DNA from: an uncultured Planctomyces sp.
GTDB taxonomy: Bacteria > Planctomycetota > Planctomycetia > Planctomycetales > Planctomycetaceae
Reading direction: 5' to 3'
NCBI GenBank assembly: GCA_937904325.1
Contig: CALGTK010000199.1
Location: forward strand, 1 to 51,849
DNA: 51,849 nucleotides
The number at the start of each line of letters is the position of its first letter. The stretch's first letter is position 1. The notes under the pieces were generated by a model, which saw only the letters and a program-made list of their open reading frames with translations, was not told the origin of the DNA and ran no database searches. Below are positions 33,922 through 42,704 of this stretch, piece after piece. The position numbers and the translations under genes were made by a program.

Positions 33922-34616
33922 GAGGCTGGCTCCACGGTTTCTCGATTCAGTAAGGCAATTGCCAGAGTGACCAACATGGAAATGCTCAGCAAAATGAGGC
34001 TCATAGCCACGCCAGACGCGAATTCGCCGCGAGCTGTTTCCATCGCCGTCGCCGTGGTCAACGTCCGCGTACGGCCAGTGATGTTACCACCAACCATCAT
34101 TGCAATGCCGAGTTCAGTAAAGCAGCGTGAAAACGCTGTCAGTAATGCCAGTAAGATGGCGAGCTTCGCTTCACGCAGGTAAGTCAACGCTCGTTGGAGA
34201 GTTCCCGCACCTAGCGTACGAGCTGTTTCGAAAGCTCTTGGATCAAGACGAGCGATCGCTCCGTGGGTTAAGGTGGCGACGATTGGGAGTGCCAGAAAGA
34301 ACTCACCCAGTATGATCGCGGTTGGCGTGTACAGTAGTTCAAGTTCCCCCAGAGTTCCCCGACGAGAAAGCAGACCGTAGCAAAGCAGACCGATCAGTAC
34401 GGTGGGAACGGACATTCCGACTCGGAACAGGAGCACCAGAAGCGATCGGCCCGGAAATCGTTTCCGTGCGAGAAGCAACCCGATAGTGATCCCGACGACC
34501 GTCGCAGTCACGACGGCGACAATGGAGATCCACAGGCTGCGCGATGCCGCGTCGATGACCGAAGCATCAAGATCAAGCAGTAGTTGCAGCGCTTCAAGGA
34601 TTCCTTCGCGGATCAC
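33918..34616 (-). CDS. tupB: Tungstate-type ABC transporter permease
   Basis: The 232-residue permease has about five to six membrane helices and the EAA-type loop that contacts the ATPase (ETARTLGAGTLQRALTYLREAKLAILLALLTAFSRCFTELGIAMM). The family phrase MVGGNITGRTRTLTTATAMETARGEFA is typical of TupB. It starts with GTG in a GTGA overlap with the tupA stop (34613-34616), and its own stop overlaps tupC. Confidence 0.9.
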   Translation of the reverse strand: MIREGILEALQLLLDLDASVIDAASRSLWISIVAVVTATVVGITIGLLLARKRFPGRSLLVLLFRVGMSVPTVLIGLLCYGLLSRRGTLGELELLYTPTAIILGEFFLALPIVATLTHGAIARLDPRAFETARTLGAGTLQRALTYLREAKLAILLALLTAFSRCFTELGIAMMVGGNITGRTRTLTTATAMETARGEFASGVAMSLILLSISMLVTLAIALLNRETVEPAS

Positions 34617-35524
34617 TCAGGTGTTTCCTGCTTAAGGCGGTCAGGGTGAAAGAGTCGTTGGCCGTTAATTTCGTAGTTTTTAATCAGTTTTTGAACACGT
34701 TTGGAAATCAGAAATTCCGAGAATTTGTTGGCTAAGTCTACATTTATCGCGGATGACTTTTCAGGATTGACGACCAGCACAGCATAGGGATTCTTGAGGT
34801 CGTCGGTTCCTTTGACCAGCGGTACGAGTTGGAACTTGTCGCGTTGCTTCATCCACGTGCCTTCATCGGTCAAGACGTAAGCTTGCATTTCGTCTGCAAT
34901 GATCAGAGTCGGTCCCATCCCCTGGCCACTCTCGATGTAATCTTTCCACTTGGCGAGACCTTCAATTTTCTGCCAGAGTAACTGCTCACGTTTGTGAGTG
35001 CCGCTGTCATCGCCGCGTGAGACAAATCGGTGTTTTCCGGCTCCGATTTTCTGTAGTGCTGAACCGGCGTCCCTGCCTTTGACCTGTGCGGGATCAGCAG
35101 CCGGACCAGCGATGATAAAGAAGTTGTGCATAATCGGTTCATGCCGGATCCCATGGCCACCATCCATGAACTTGTCTTCAGCCGATCGGGCATGAACCAG
35201 CACGGCGTCGACATCGCCAGCCTGTCCCAGTTTCAATGCGGCACCAGTCCCGACCGCAATCAAATCTACTCTGCAGTTATTGGCTTTTTCGAATTCAGGC
35301 AGCAGAACGTCAAGCAGTCCGGAATCTCTGATACTTGTTGTCGAGGCGACTTTTAATACAGATTCTTTTGGCGAGAAGCCACTTGTGGATGACGTCGTTG
35401 TTGTATCGGACGCCGACTCGCTGTCGGTGGGCTGAGTTCTGTTGCAGCCAACGGCAAGTATGCCAGATGACAGGAGCATTACTATGTGCAGCATCCATGA
35501 ATTGGATATTCTTTCCCGAGGCAT
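34613..35524 (-). CDS. tupA: Tungstate-binding lipoprotein of ABC transporter
   Basis: The 303-residue substrate-binding protein has a lipoprotein signal (MLLSSGILAVGC; lipobox Cys at about 27) and a Ser/Thr-rich linker. The TupA core follows: STTSIRDSGLLDVLLPEFE, AVGTGAALKLGQAGDVDAVLVHAR, IMHNFFIIAGPAADPA and FVSRGDDSGTHKRE. These Thr/Ser-rich loops bind the oxyanion in TupA relatives, which prefer tungstate over molybdate. It is the first gene of tupA-tupB-tupC-EI24. Preference for W over Mo is inferred from family only. No riboswitch is evident in the 5' leader. Confidence 0.9.
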   Translation of the reverse strand: MPRERISNSWMLHIVMLLSSGILAVGCNRTQPTDSESASDTTTTSSTSGFSPKESVLKVASTTSIRDSGLLDVLLPEFEKANNCRVDLIAVGTGAALKLGQAGDVDAVLVHARSAEDKFMDGGHGIRHEPIMHNFFIIAGPAADPAQVKGRDAGSALQKIGAGKHRFVSRGDDSGTHKREQLLWQKIEGLAKWKDYIESGQGMGPTLIIADEMQAYVLTDEGTWMKQRDKFQLVPLVKGTDDLKNPYAVLVVNPEKSSAINVDLANKFSEFLISKRVQKLIKNYEINGQRLFHPDRLKQETPE

Positions 35525-36215
35525 GGCAGCTTTGATGTACCCGTTGGTGGCGTAACTGAAGGATGCAGAGTTGCGTTGTTCCTGCTGGCGACAACCGGCG
35601 CGAAGGGTAGGGGGTTGGTTCGTCGAATTACAACGCGAGGGCAGTCATGCGTCGGTAGCAGCATGCCCATTGCAAGAGGAATGAGAACTCGCGAAGCCGA
35701 CCGTGCTGTTTACAGCCGCAGCTGGTTGGGACGCGTCCAAACGAACTCCTGTCGAGACCGTAATCACGCGATTAGAAACAGAATTTCCGAGTTGGATGAT
35801 TCGTGGTCAGTTCTGTTTTGGGCTGTCGGGCGCCGAATTGGCTGACGCAACAGAACCCGTCGGAAGGCTTCACACAATGTTCCTGACGATTGTCTGGTTC
35901 TGGGGGTTCTTGCCGCATCAGAACTAATGGTACTGGACGTGGGCGCTTCCCATTTCCGCTGTCTGTCAGATTACGTGCCAGGCTGACCGTATCCGAACTT
36001 ACCTTGATCTATTGTTTCTGGTTCCACGCGCTGGACACATCGGGCCTCGGTACGTGCTGTAACGATGCCGGATTCTTTGGCTTTGTTGTCTAGTGGATTA
36101 AATTCGATCCGTTTTTCGCGTGGTTAATGTTCGCGTGGATTCGCGTTCGATTTATTTCTACTCGGTCTTGATTCCACATAAAACGATGGTAGTTGGACTT
36201 TTGATTGAGCGGAGA
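35525..36215. other. Gene-poor gap, 691 bp
   Basis: No convincing gene is seen. Short open frames (the longest about 90 codons) lack ribosome sites and family resemblance. One plus-strand frame at 35703-35927 has a protein-like composition (PVETVITRLETEFPSWMIRG) and could be a remnant. Near 36113-36153 the motif TTCGCGTGG recurs with variants, a degenerate short repeat. The region holds the promoter of tupA on its left side. Confidence 0.6.
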
Positions 36216-37304
36216 CTACAGATTTTGAAGAACGGCGTCTGTGAACGCTGTCGTTGTTGCCGAGCCGCCAATGTCTGCTGTTCTTAACTCACCGGCGGTG
36301 AGCACTGTCTGGACGGCTGTTTCAATTTTCTGTGCGACCGCAATCGCCTCTGCGTCAGCGTGCCGCTCACCGAGCCAGTCGAACATCATGGCTCCCGACA
36401 TAATTGTGGCGATAGGGTTGGCGATGTTCTGGCCGGCGATCTGCGGAGCTGTTCCGTGCGACGGTTGGAACAAGGCGTGGTCTTCGCCGATCTCGGCCGA
36501 TGGTGCCATGCCCAGCCCGCCAACGATTCCAGCTCCGAGGTCCGACAGAATGTCACCGAACTGATTTTCCATCACCATCACATCATAGGCTGACGGATTC
36601 TGCACCATGTACAGACTCATGGCGTCGACGTAGGTGGCTTCTGCTTCGATTTCAGGATGCTCTGAAGCGACGTCGAAAAACACTTCACGGAAGAATGCCA
36701 TGCTTCGAAAAATGTTAGCTTTATCGACGCAGGTGACCATCTTCTTCCCATCAGACGGTCGGCCATTTCGTCGAGCAGCCAGTTTGAAGGCGTATTCGCA
36801 GACTTTCCGAGTGCCTTCCCGCGTGATCACCATCGTGTCTGTCGCGACCGAGTCGCCGACTCGACATCCTCCCCCGAAGGATGCGAACAACCCTTCAAGA
36901 TTTTCTCGTAAAATGACGAAATCGATGCCTTTTTCGCCGGTTTTGAGGCAGCTTTCGATGCCAGGATAGAGTTTGACTGGACGCACGGCGGAGTGCAGTC
37001 CCATCGCGCGACGGAGGCCAACCATCATGTCTGGCTGCACCTCGGTTCCGTCGGGTTTGCGTACGTCTGGCAGTCCGATTGCGGAAAGCAGAACGGCGTC
37101 GGCGGCGAGGCAATCATTCAGAACATTGTCAGGCAATGCGACCCCGGTTTCACGGTACAGCGTGGCTCCGGCATGACGTTCCTGAAGTTCAATCTGCAAG
37201 CCACACGCTATCGTTGCAGCATTCATGACTCGAGTCGTTTCACGCATAACTTCAGGGCCGATGCCGTCTCCAGGCAGTGTGACGATTTTATATGGCTGAC
37301 TCAT
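36216..37304 (-). CDS. Isocitrate/isopropylmalate dehydrogenase family protein
   Basis: The 362-residue beta-decarboxylating dehydrogenase begins KIVTLPGDGIGPEVM. It has the NAD/substrate-site residues of the family: SAVRPVKLYPG, LRENLEGLF, CVDKANI and the metal-binding MVMENQFGDILSDLGAGIVGGLGMAPSAEIG. A C-terminal PSHGTAPQIAGQNIANPIATIMS follows. The Asp pair in FGDILSD (D-x-x-x-D) coordinates Mg/Mn. The active-site loop LRENLEG differs from both canonical LeuB (RELTGG) and ICDH (RENTE), so the substrate could be isopropylmalate, isocitrate, malate, tartrate or another 2-hydroxy acid. GAGG 10 nt upstream supports ATG 37304. It has no leu neighbours here, so leuB is not assigned. Confidence 0.85.
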   Translation of the reverse strand: MSQPYKIVTLPGDGIGPEVMRETTRVMNAATIACGLQIELQERHAGATLYRETGVALPDNVLNDCLAADAVLLSAIGLPDVRKPDGTEVQPDMMVGLRRAMGLHSAVRPVKLYPGIESCLKTGEKGIDFVILRENLEGLFASFGGGCRVGDSVATDTMVITREGTRKVCEYAFKLAARRNGRPSDGKKMVTCVDKANIFRSMAFFREVFFDVASEHPEIEAEATYVDAMSLYMVQNPSAYDVMVMENQFGDILSDLGAGIVGGLGMAPSAEIGEDHALFQPSHGTAPQIAGQNIANPIATIMSGAMMFDWLGERHADAEAIAVAQKIETAVQTVLTAGELRTADIGGSATTTAFTDAVLQNL

Positions 37305-37746
37305 TGGGTGACTTCCTCAATTGCGATGGCTCGGACTGGGCTTCCGCCGCGGTCCGTAATTACTTAAACGCAGGGCGTTAAATTCAACCCTTTTGCTGTT
37401 ATATCTCATCGAAGTTGATTAAGCCTTCGACAAATACCACTCCGTCACGAAACATCATGATGAAGGTCGCTTTCGGTATCAGTTTATGTTTCTGCGGCGT
37501 CCGTTTCTTTTAGACGCCAGTTGAATAATCACCTGGCAGAGTTTTGGCCAGGGAAAACATCCAGGCAAAGGAAACCGCGTTGGTGGAGTGGACTGAAGTC
37601 CCGTTATCCTCGATCACCTGGCTGGCCGACCTGTAAATGTTTTCCGAGCGATATCGCAGTTGAAGAGACTCGTTTTCGAGTCGCTCAGGCTGGGTTGTGT
37701 ACTACAGCAGGCTCTCCCACTGATGTCTGTGACCGAGCCGGATAAA
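37305..37746. other. Gene-poor gap with hairpin, 442 bp
   Basis: No supported gene. It contains the promoter of the dehydrogenase gene on the left and a small perfect hairpin GACTCG-TTTT-CGAGTC at 37667-37682. A minus-strand frame of about 34 codons near 37420-37515 ends in FVEGLINFDEI and may be the tail of a lost gene. Together with the MFS remnant next door, this stretch looks like decaying DNA. Confidence 0.5.
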
Positions 37747-38091
37747 CTAAGTGACATTCGGCGATGAAATGGACATGCCCACGTCGTCAAGGAACGGCAC
37801 GATCAGCATGCTGATTGTGGTGAACACTGTCCTGGTAGCGGCAGCGAAGGGGATCAGGATGATCATCACCATGGTAAGTTCGTGTTGCGGACTGGAGCGA
37901 TCGCTGAACCATCCGGGCGGAAGTTGAGACAGTGCATATCCGATCGCTGCGATTCCGAAGATGTAATCCATCATCTGATCATCGAGATCAGAGATGTCCT
38001 TCTGCATCCAGCCCTTCGCTGCCGGTATGCAGACACGATCCATGCAGGTTTTGTTCGTGTGGAGAAAAACTAAACACGAGTGCTTGTAGCC
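37747..38091 (-). pseudogene. Decayed MFS transporter remnant, N-terminal quarter only
   Basis: The minus-strand frame keeps a recognisable first third of an MFS carrier: MDRVCIPAAKGWMQKDI, a helix-2 region DYIFGIAAIGYALSQLPPGW, then FSDR as the loop 2-3 motif, and two further degraded hydrophobic segments ending SPNVT. A stop follows at once, where intact relatives continue to RWFP and nine more helices. Upstream of the Met the frame reads LVFLHTNKTC where a first helix would be expected, also degraded. No ribosome site is visible. It resembles sugar-acid carriers, as does the intact MFS gene at 16461. Confidence 0.65.
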
Positions 38092-38143
38092 GGCGTTTCG
38101 GACATTCAGAGCTCAATTCGCATTCATCGCTGAGAGCTTGAGA

Positions 38144-39724
38144 TCAATTGTTCGTAGATGAAGTCTTCTTCGATCCTGCTTTCGGCTTAACTCGCTTACG
38201 AGGGGCAGGTACCGGTGGTTTCGATGGTCGTTTTCCAGTTAGATCGTAGAATCGCATGTTCTTTCCGACTTGATCAAAGTCTCCGAGATCTTCGCGCATC
38301 GATTCGGCCAGAGTCAGGAGCCTGTTGACAACGTTGGGATTTTCGTCAGAGACATCGGTCGTTTCACCAATATCATTTTCCAGGTCAACCAGGAACGGTT
38401 TGGAGAAGCCGATCCGATCTTTCGGTCCGATGTGAGTATTTCGGCTGAATGGCGCGGCTCCGATCGGCGCTTTGTCGCGAGGCAGGTGAAGCTTCCACTG
38501 CCCCTGCCGGACTGCCTGCAGATGAATTCTGAGATAGTAGTAAAATGCTTTAGCAGGGTTTGCTTTATTAAACTGGCCGTGGAAGAGATTGCTGATGTCT
38601 TCGCCATCAATATGTCTGTCTTTGGGTGGGGTCGTTCCAGCGAGAGCGGCAAATGTTGGCAGGATATCCAGCGTGCTGGCCAGTTTGTCGCAGGTCACAC
38701 CGTCTGGGACTCGTCCAGGGCCCCACACGATTGTCGGGACTCGCACGCCGCCTTCAAACGTGGAAACTTTTCCGCTGCGTAAAGGGCCGGCCGAACCTCC
38801 ATGGTCGGATACAAGTCGGCCGTTGGCGTGGTTCCGATTCTTAATCAGCCACGGACCGTTGTCGCTGGTGAAGACGACGTAGGTTTTTTGGGCGACTTCG
38901 AGTTCTTCGACAGTGTCGAGAATGCGTCCTGCGTTGAAGTCGATTTCCTCAATCACATCGCCGTACAAGCCTCGTTTGCTTTTGCCCTTGAACTGCGGTG
39001 ACGCATCCAGCCTTGTGTGAGGCATCGTGTGTGGGATGTAAACAAAGAATGGCTTGTTCCTGTTTCGCTGCATGAAGGCGATGGCTTCGTCCGTGTACCG
39101 CTTCGTCAGCGTCGACATGTCAGCATCTGAATCGATTAACTTTTCGTTACGATAAAGATCTGCGATGCGGTCGTTGCTGGTTGGCGTCCCGAAGAAGTAG
39201 TCAAAACCCTGATAGGTCGGAAACAGGTCTGGAAAGAAATCCTTCTGACTGTGTCTGGCGAGATCCCATTTTCCGAAGCAGGCGGTCGTGTAGCCTTGCT
39301 GCTTGAGAACTTCGGCCACTGTGATTTCCTTGCTGTGAAGGATCGGATGGACTTGTTTTGTGTTGCCTCGTTCGGCAACACGCATCGGGTAACAGCCTGT
39401 CATCATCGCAGCCCGCGAAGGGCCGCAGACGGGCTGAGCGTAGAAACTCGTGAACTTCATCCCCTCCGCAGCCATTGTATCAAGACGGGGTGTGCGAATG
39501 TCCGGGGAGCCGAAACAGCCGACGTCTTCATAACCCTGGTCATCCGTGAAGATAACGACGAAATTTGGTCGGAACGGTTGCTCGGTAGCAGCAACCTGAC
39601 TCGATTCGCTCAGTAGTAACCCATTAAAAACTGCAGACATGACGAAAAGCCAGGTCACTTTCGCAGGCAGCGCGATGGTTTCGTGATGCGGACCGTTGTT
39701 TACGAATCTATTAGATCGGATCAT
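38144..39724 (-). CDS. Sulfatase with canonical CGPSR motif
   Basis: The 526-residue type I sulfatase has a hydrophobic export segment (about 23-46). Metal residues D61 and D62 lie in [11 protein letters not shown]. The formylglycine motif is C100-G-P-S-R104 followed by AAMMTG. Further motifs are FGKWDLA (the usual GKWH has Asp instead of His), [16 protein letters not shown] and the C-terminal [12 protein letters not shown] basic, Pro/Lys-rich tail ([12 protein letters not shown]) ends the protein, as in the other sulfatase of the window. Substrate is unknown; a sulfated polysaccharide is likely. It is divergent from the second PSCyt1 gene, with a 125-bp gap. Confidence 0.92.
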   Translation of the reverse strand: MIRSNRFVNNGPHHETIALPAKVTWLFVMSAVFNGLLLSESSQVAATEQPFRPNFVVIFTDDQGYEDVGCFGSPDIRTPRLDTMAAEGMKFTSFYAQPVCGPSRAAMMTGCYPMRVAERGNTKQVHPILHSKEITVAEVLKQQGYTTACFGKWDLARHSQKDFFPDLFPTYQGFDYFFGTPTSNDRIADLYRNEKLIDSDADMSTLTKRYTDEAIAFMQRNRNKPFFVYIPHTMPHTRLDASPQFKGKSKRGLYGDVIEEIDFNAGRILDTVEELEVAQKTYVVFTSDNGPWLIKNRNHANGRLVSDHGGSAGPLRSGKVSTFEGGVRVPTIVWGPGRVPDGVTCDKLASTLDILPTFAALAGTTPPKDRHIDGEDISNLFHGQFNKANPAKAFYYYLRIHLQAVRQGQWKLHLPRDKAPIGAAPFSRNTHIGPKDRIGFSKPFLVDLENDIGETTDVSDENPNVVNRLLTLAESMREDLGDFDQVGKNMRFYDLTGKRPSKPPVPAPRKRVKPKAGSKKTSSTNN

Positions 39725-39849
39725 TTTGAAGTGGCTCTCGTGGCGAGCAAGTGAAAACCGGACAGTCGCGGTCGTCGTATCCGGGCGAATTGTGCATAAT
39801 GGTGACTGAAGAACCGCTTCGCAAAGTTACAAAGAGTAAGGTTTAGCTG

Positions 39850-42702
39850 ATGTTAAGCAGATATGGCCTGCACACGTTGAATTTAATTCCTTCTGTGCGA
39901 CTTCAATCGCGCCTCGTGCTGTTCGTTGCGCTGGAGACATGCTGTCTTCTTGTTTCCGGAAACGTGCTGGCTGATGACGGGCCTGCTGCTCTGGAATTCT
40001 TCGAGAAAGATGTGCGACCTCTGCTGGTCAAACATTGCTATGAGTGTCACTCAGCCAGTGATGTCGATGGCGGTTTGAATCTTGATTCGAAGGTAGGCGT
40101 CGCCAACGGGGGTGATAGTGGTGTTGTCGTGATGGCAGGTGCCCCTGATAAAAGTCTGCTGATTGAGGCAGTGCGGTATAAGAATCAGGATTTACAGATG
40201 CCACCGAAGGGGCAAATGTCGTCCTCAGAAATTGAGATTCTTGAAAAGTGGGTTCGGCTTGGCGTGCCTGATTCCCGGACGGGAAGCCGTCCTGGTACGG
40301 TTCGACCAACGGGTATGACCATCGAAGATGGCCGCGATTTCTGGTCATTCAAGCCCGTTGCGGATCCAGATATTCCATCGGTCGAAAATGCTGATTGGGT
40401 TCAGATGCCAATCGACGCGTTTGTGCTGTTAAAACTGGAACAACGTAAGGCTAAGCCCGCCGAACAAGCTGACAAGCGGACGCTCATTCGCAGAGTGACG
40501 TTTGATCTGATCGGAATCCCCCCCACTCCGGAAGAGATTGCGGCGTTTCTTGCAGACGAGTCGTCGGATGCTTTTGAGAAAGTTGTCGAGCGGCTGCTGG
40601 AGTCACCTCACTATGGAGTTCGATGGGGTCGCCATTGGCTGGACGTCGCTCGGTACGCCGATTCGAACGGATTGGACGAGAATCTAGCGTTTGGAAATGC
40701 GTGGCGGTATCGCGATTACGTTGTGGACTCGTTCAATGATGACAAACCGTTCGATCAATTTCTGATCGAGCAGCTTGCTGGCGACCTGGTCACCGAATCG
40801 AATCGGGAAACGAAGACGGCAACGGGGTTTCTGGTTCTCGGTGCAAAGGTCCTGGCCGAGCCGGACAAAGAAAAACTGTTCATGGACACTATCGACGAGC
40901 AGTTGGACACGATCGGCAAAGCGTTCCTGGGTATGACGATTGGCTGCGCGCGGTGTCACGATCATAAGTTCGATCCGATTAAGCAGACTGACTACTACGC
41001 GCTGGCAGCCATTCTTAAAAGTACCAGAACCTTCGGTGACACTCAGACTGGTGTGATTAAACACTGGCACGAGTATTCGATGGCGACGGAAGACGAGTTG
41101 GCGGATCTTAAAAAGATCAACGCGGAGCTGGCTGAAAAGAAGAGCGCGGCGTCTTCGTTCAAGAGTAAGGAAACGGTCAGGCTGCGAGATAAAGCTCGTG
41201 CAAAAGCCGCTGACTATCTGGCGGCAGCAGCAAGGATTTCTCCCGATACGTCACTGACCGATGTGTCTGCGATTGCCGAGCCGCTTGGTCTACATCCGCG
41301 GATTCTGCATCATTGCCGGTTGCATTTGAAGTACCACGCAGACGACCCGGTATTCGCACAGTGGCACTCGCTTAAGCATTCAGACGACGCGTCGGGAAAC
41401 GATGCAGCGGAGCAGATCAAGACGCATTACCGAGCGTTATTTGAGCAGGCAGAATCTGCATTTGCGAAAGCTCGTAAGAAAGATGCAAAAACAAAGACGC
41501 TCGACGATGAAAGCCTGGAGCCTGTACGTGCCGCTCTGTACGACTTGTCGGGATTTCTGGCTGTCCCCCCAAAACCGGAATTTGCTTTCGACGAAGAGAC
41601 ACTGGCCGAATATTACCGGCTGATGGAAGAGGCTCGTCTGGCCGAAAGCAACGCTCCGGATGAACCGTCGATCATGGGGGTTGCGGACGGGACGGTACTG
41701 ACGAGCCTGCCGATTCATATTCGCGGCAGCCATCGGAACTTTGGCGAGCCGGTTGGTCGTGAGTTTCCGGAAGTCATGCGGACTTCAAGTGTTCGGCCGG
41801 TTCTTCCAAGGAACCAGAGCGGTCGGCTGGAACTGGCTCGCTGGATGGCCAGCACACAGCATCCGCTGACTGCTCGTGTTTACGTCAATCGAGTCTGGCG
41901 ATGGCATTTTGGAGCTGGCATCGTCAAGTCGACTGAGAATTTCGGAAGGCTCGGCGATCGAGCATCGCATCCGGAATTACTCGATTGGCTGGCTCGGCGG
42001 TTTATGGAGAGCGGCTGGTCGACAAAGGAATTACATCGGTTGATCCTTTCTTCGAGCACCTATCAGATGGCCTCGTCTAATTCTGATGCGACGATTGCGG
42101 AAGCGGATCCGGAAAATCGACTGCTGTGGAAGTTCGGTCTGCGACGCCTGGAAGCTGAGCAGATTCGCGATGCGATCCTTGCCGTATCCGGGAGGCTGAA
42201 TTCAGAGTTGGGCGGCAAGACCGTCCCTTTACGAAATCGACAGTTTGTGTTTAATCACACATCGGTCGACCATACGAAGTACGACAGTCTGCGACGTTCG
42301 CTCTATCTTCCGGTGATTCGAAATAACGTTTACTCACTGTTCAGTCAGTTCGATTTTCCAGATCCAACAATGCCCACCGGAAGTCGCAACGCGACGGTGG
42401 TCGCCCCTCAGGCACTGCTGATGATGAACGCGGGGCTGGTCATGGAATCGGCTGACGATCTTGCGAAGATGCTGCTGAACGAGGGGCTCGACAACGCAGG
42501 ACGTGTCAATTCTGCTTATGAACGAGCACTTGGCCGCTTGCCATCGGAATCAGAAGCCAAACGTTCGCTGGCCTTCGTTTCGGCCGCGATGTCAACCGGA
42601 CTGACCGACGCGGCGAGTGTTGATACTGAAGCTGAGCACAACGCATGGTCGATGTTCTGCCAGGGCCTGTTCGCGAGCAACGAATTCATCTATCTGAGGT
42701 AG
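39850..42702 (+). CDS. PSCyt1 / DUF1549 / DUF1553 cytochrome-like protein, second copy
   Basis: The 950-residue secreted protein has a hydrophobic signal (about 20-41, ending VLA). The PSCyt1 haem motif is C63-YE-C66-H67 with likely axial Met in LQMPPKGQMSSSE. DUF1549 (about 195-400) has C366-AR-C369-H370 in GCARCHDHKFDPIKQ. A charged helical insert of some 200 residues (about 415-610, rich in Lys, Glu and Ala) precedes DUF1553 (RVYVNRVWRWHFGAGIV; SDPTM-like FDFPDPTMPTGSRNATVVAPQALLMMN). AAGG lies 8 nt before the ATG. It forms an operon with the DUF1501 gene starting 2 bp after its stop. Confidence 0.92.
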   Translation: MLSRYGLHTLNLIPSVRLQSRLVLFVALETCCLLVSGNVLADDGPAALEFFEKDVRPLLVKHCYECHSASDVDGGLNLDSKVGVANGGDSGVVVMAGAPDKSLLIEAVRYKNQDLQMPPKGQMSSSEIEILEKWVRLGVPDSRTGSRPGTVRPTGMTIEDGRDFWSFKPVADPDIPSVENADWVQMPIDAFVLLKLEQRKAKPAEQADKRTLIRRVTFDLIGIPPTPEEIAAFLADESSDAFEKVVERLLESPHYGVRWGRHWLDVARYADSNGLDENLAFGNAWRYRDYVVDSFNDDKPFDQFLIEQLAGDLVTESNRETKTATGFLVLGAKVLAEPDKEKLFMDTIDEQLDTIGKAFLGMTIGCARCHDHKFDPIKQTDYYALAAILKSTRTFGDTQTGVIKHWHEYSMATEDELADLKKINAELAEKKSAASSFKSKETVRLRDKARAKAADYLAAAARISPDTSLTDVSAIAEPLGLHPRILHHCRLHLKYHADDPVFAQWHSLKHSDDASGNDAAEQIKTHYRALFEQAESAFAKARKKDAKTKTLDDESLEPVRAALYDLSGFLAVPPKPEFAFDEETLAEYYRLMEEARLAESNAPDEPSIMGVADGTVLTSLPIHIRGSHRNFGEPVGREFPEVMRTSSVRPVLPRNQSGRLELARWMASTQHPLTARVYVNRVWRWHFGAGIVKSTENFGRLGDRASHPELLDWLARRFMESGWSTKELHRLILSSSTYQMASSNSDATIAEADPENRLLWKFGLRRLEAEQIRDAILAVSGRLNSELGGKTVPLRNRQFVFNHTSVDHTKYDSLRRSLYLPVIRNNVYSLFSQFDFPDPTMPTGSRNATVVAPQALLMMNAGLVMESADDLAKMLLNEGLDNAGRVNSAYERALGRLPSESEAKRSLAFVSAAMSTGLTDAASVDTEAEHNAWSMFCQGLFASNEFIYLR

Positions 42703-42704
42703 TT

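Noticed and set aside
35525-35700. Molybdenum/tungsten-cofactor riboswitch upstream of tupA
   Set aside because: I could not find the conserved riboswitch core on the minus strand; only covariance-model search would settle it.
37667-37682. GACTCG-TTTT-CGAGTC hairpin as a terminator or REP element
   Set aside because: Only 6 bp, no T-run, and no second copy noticed in the window; too short to interpret without a genome-wide count.
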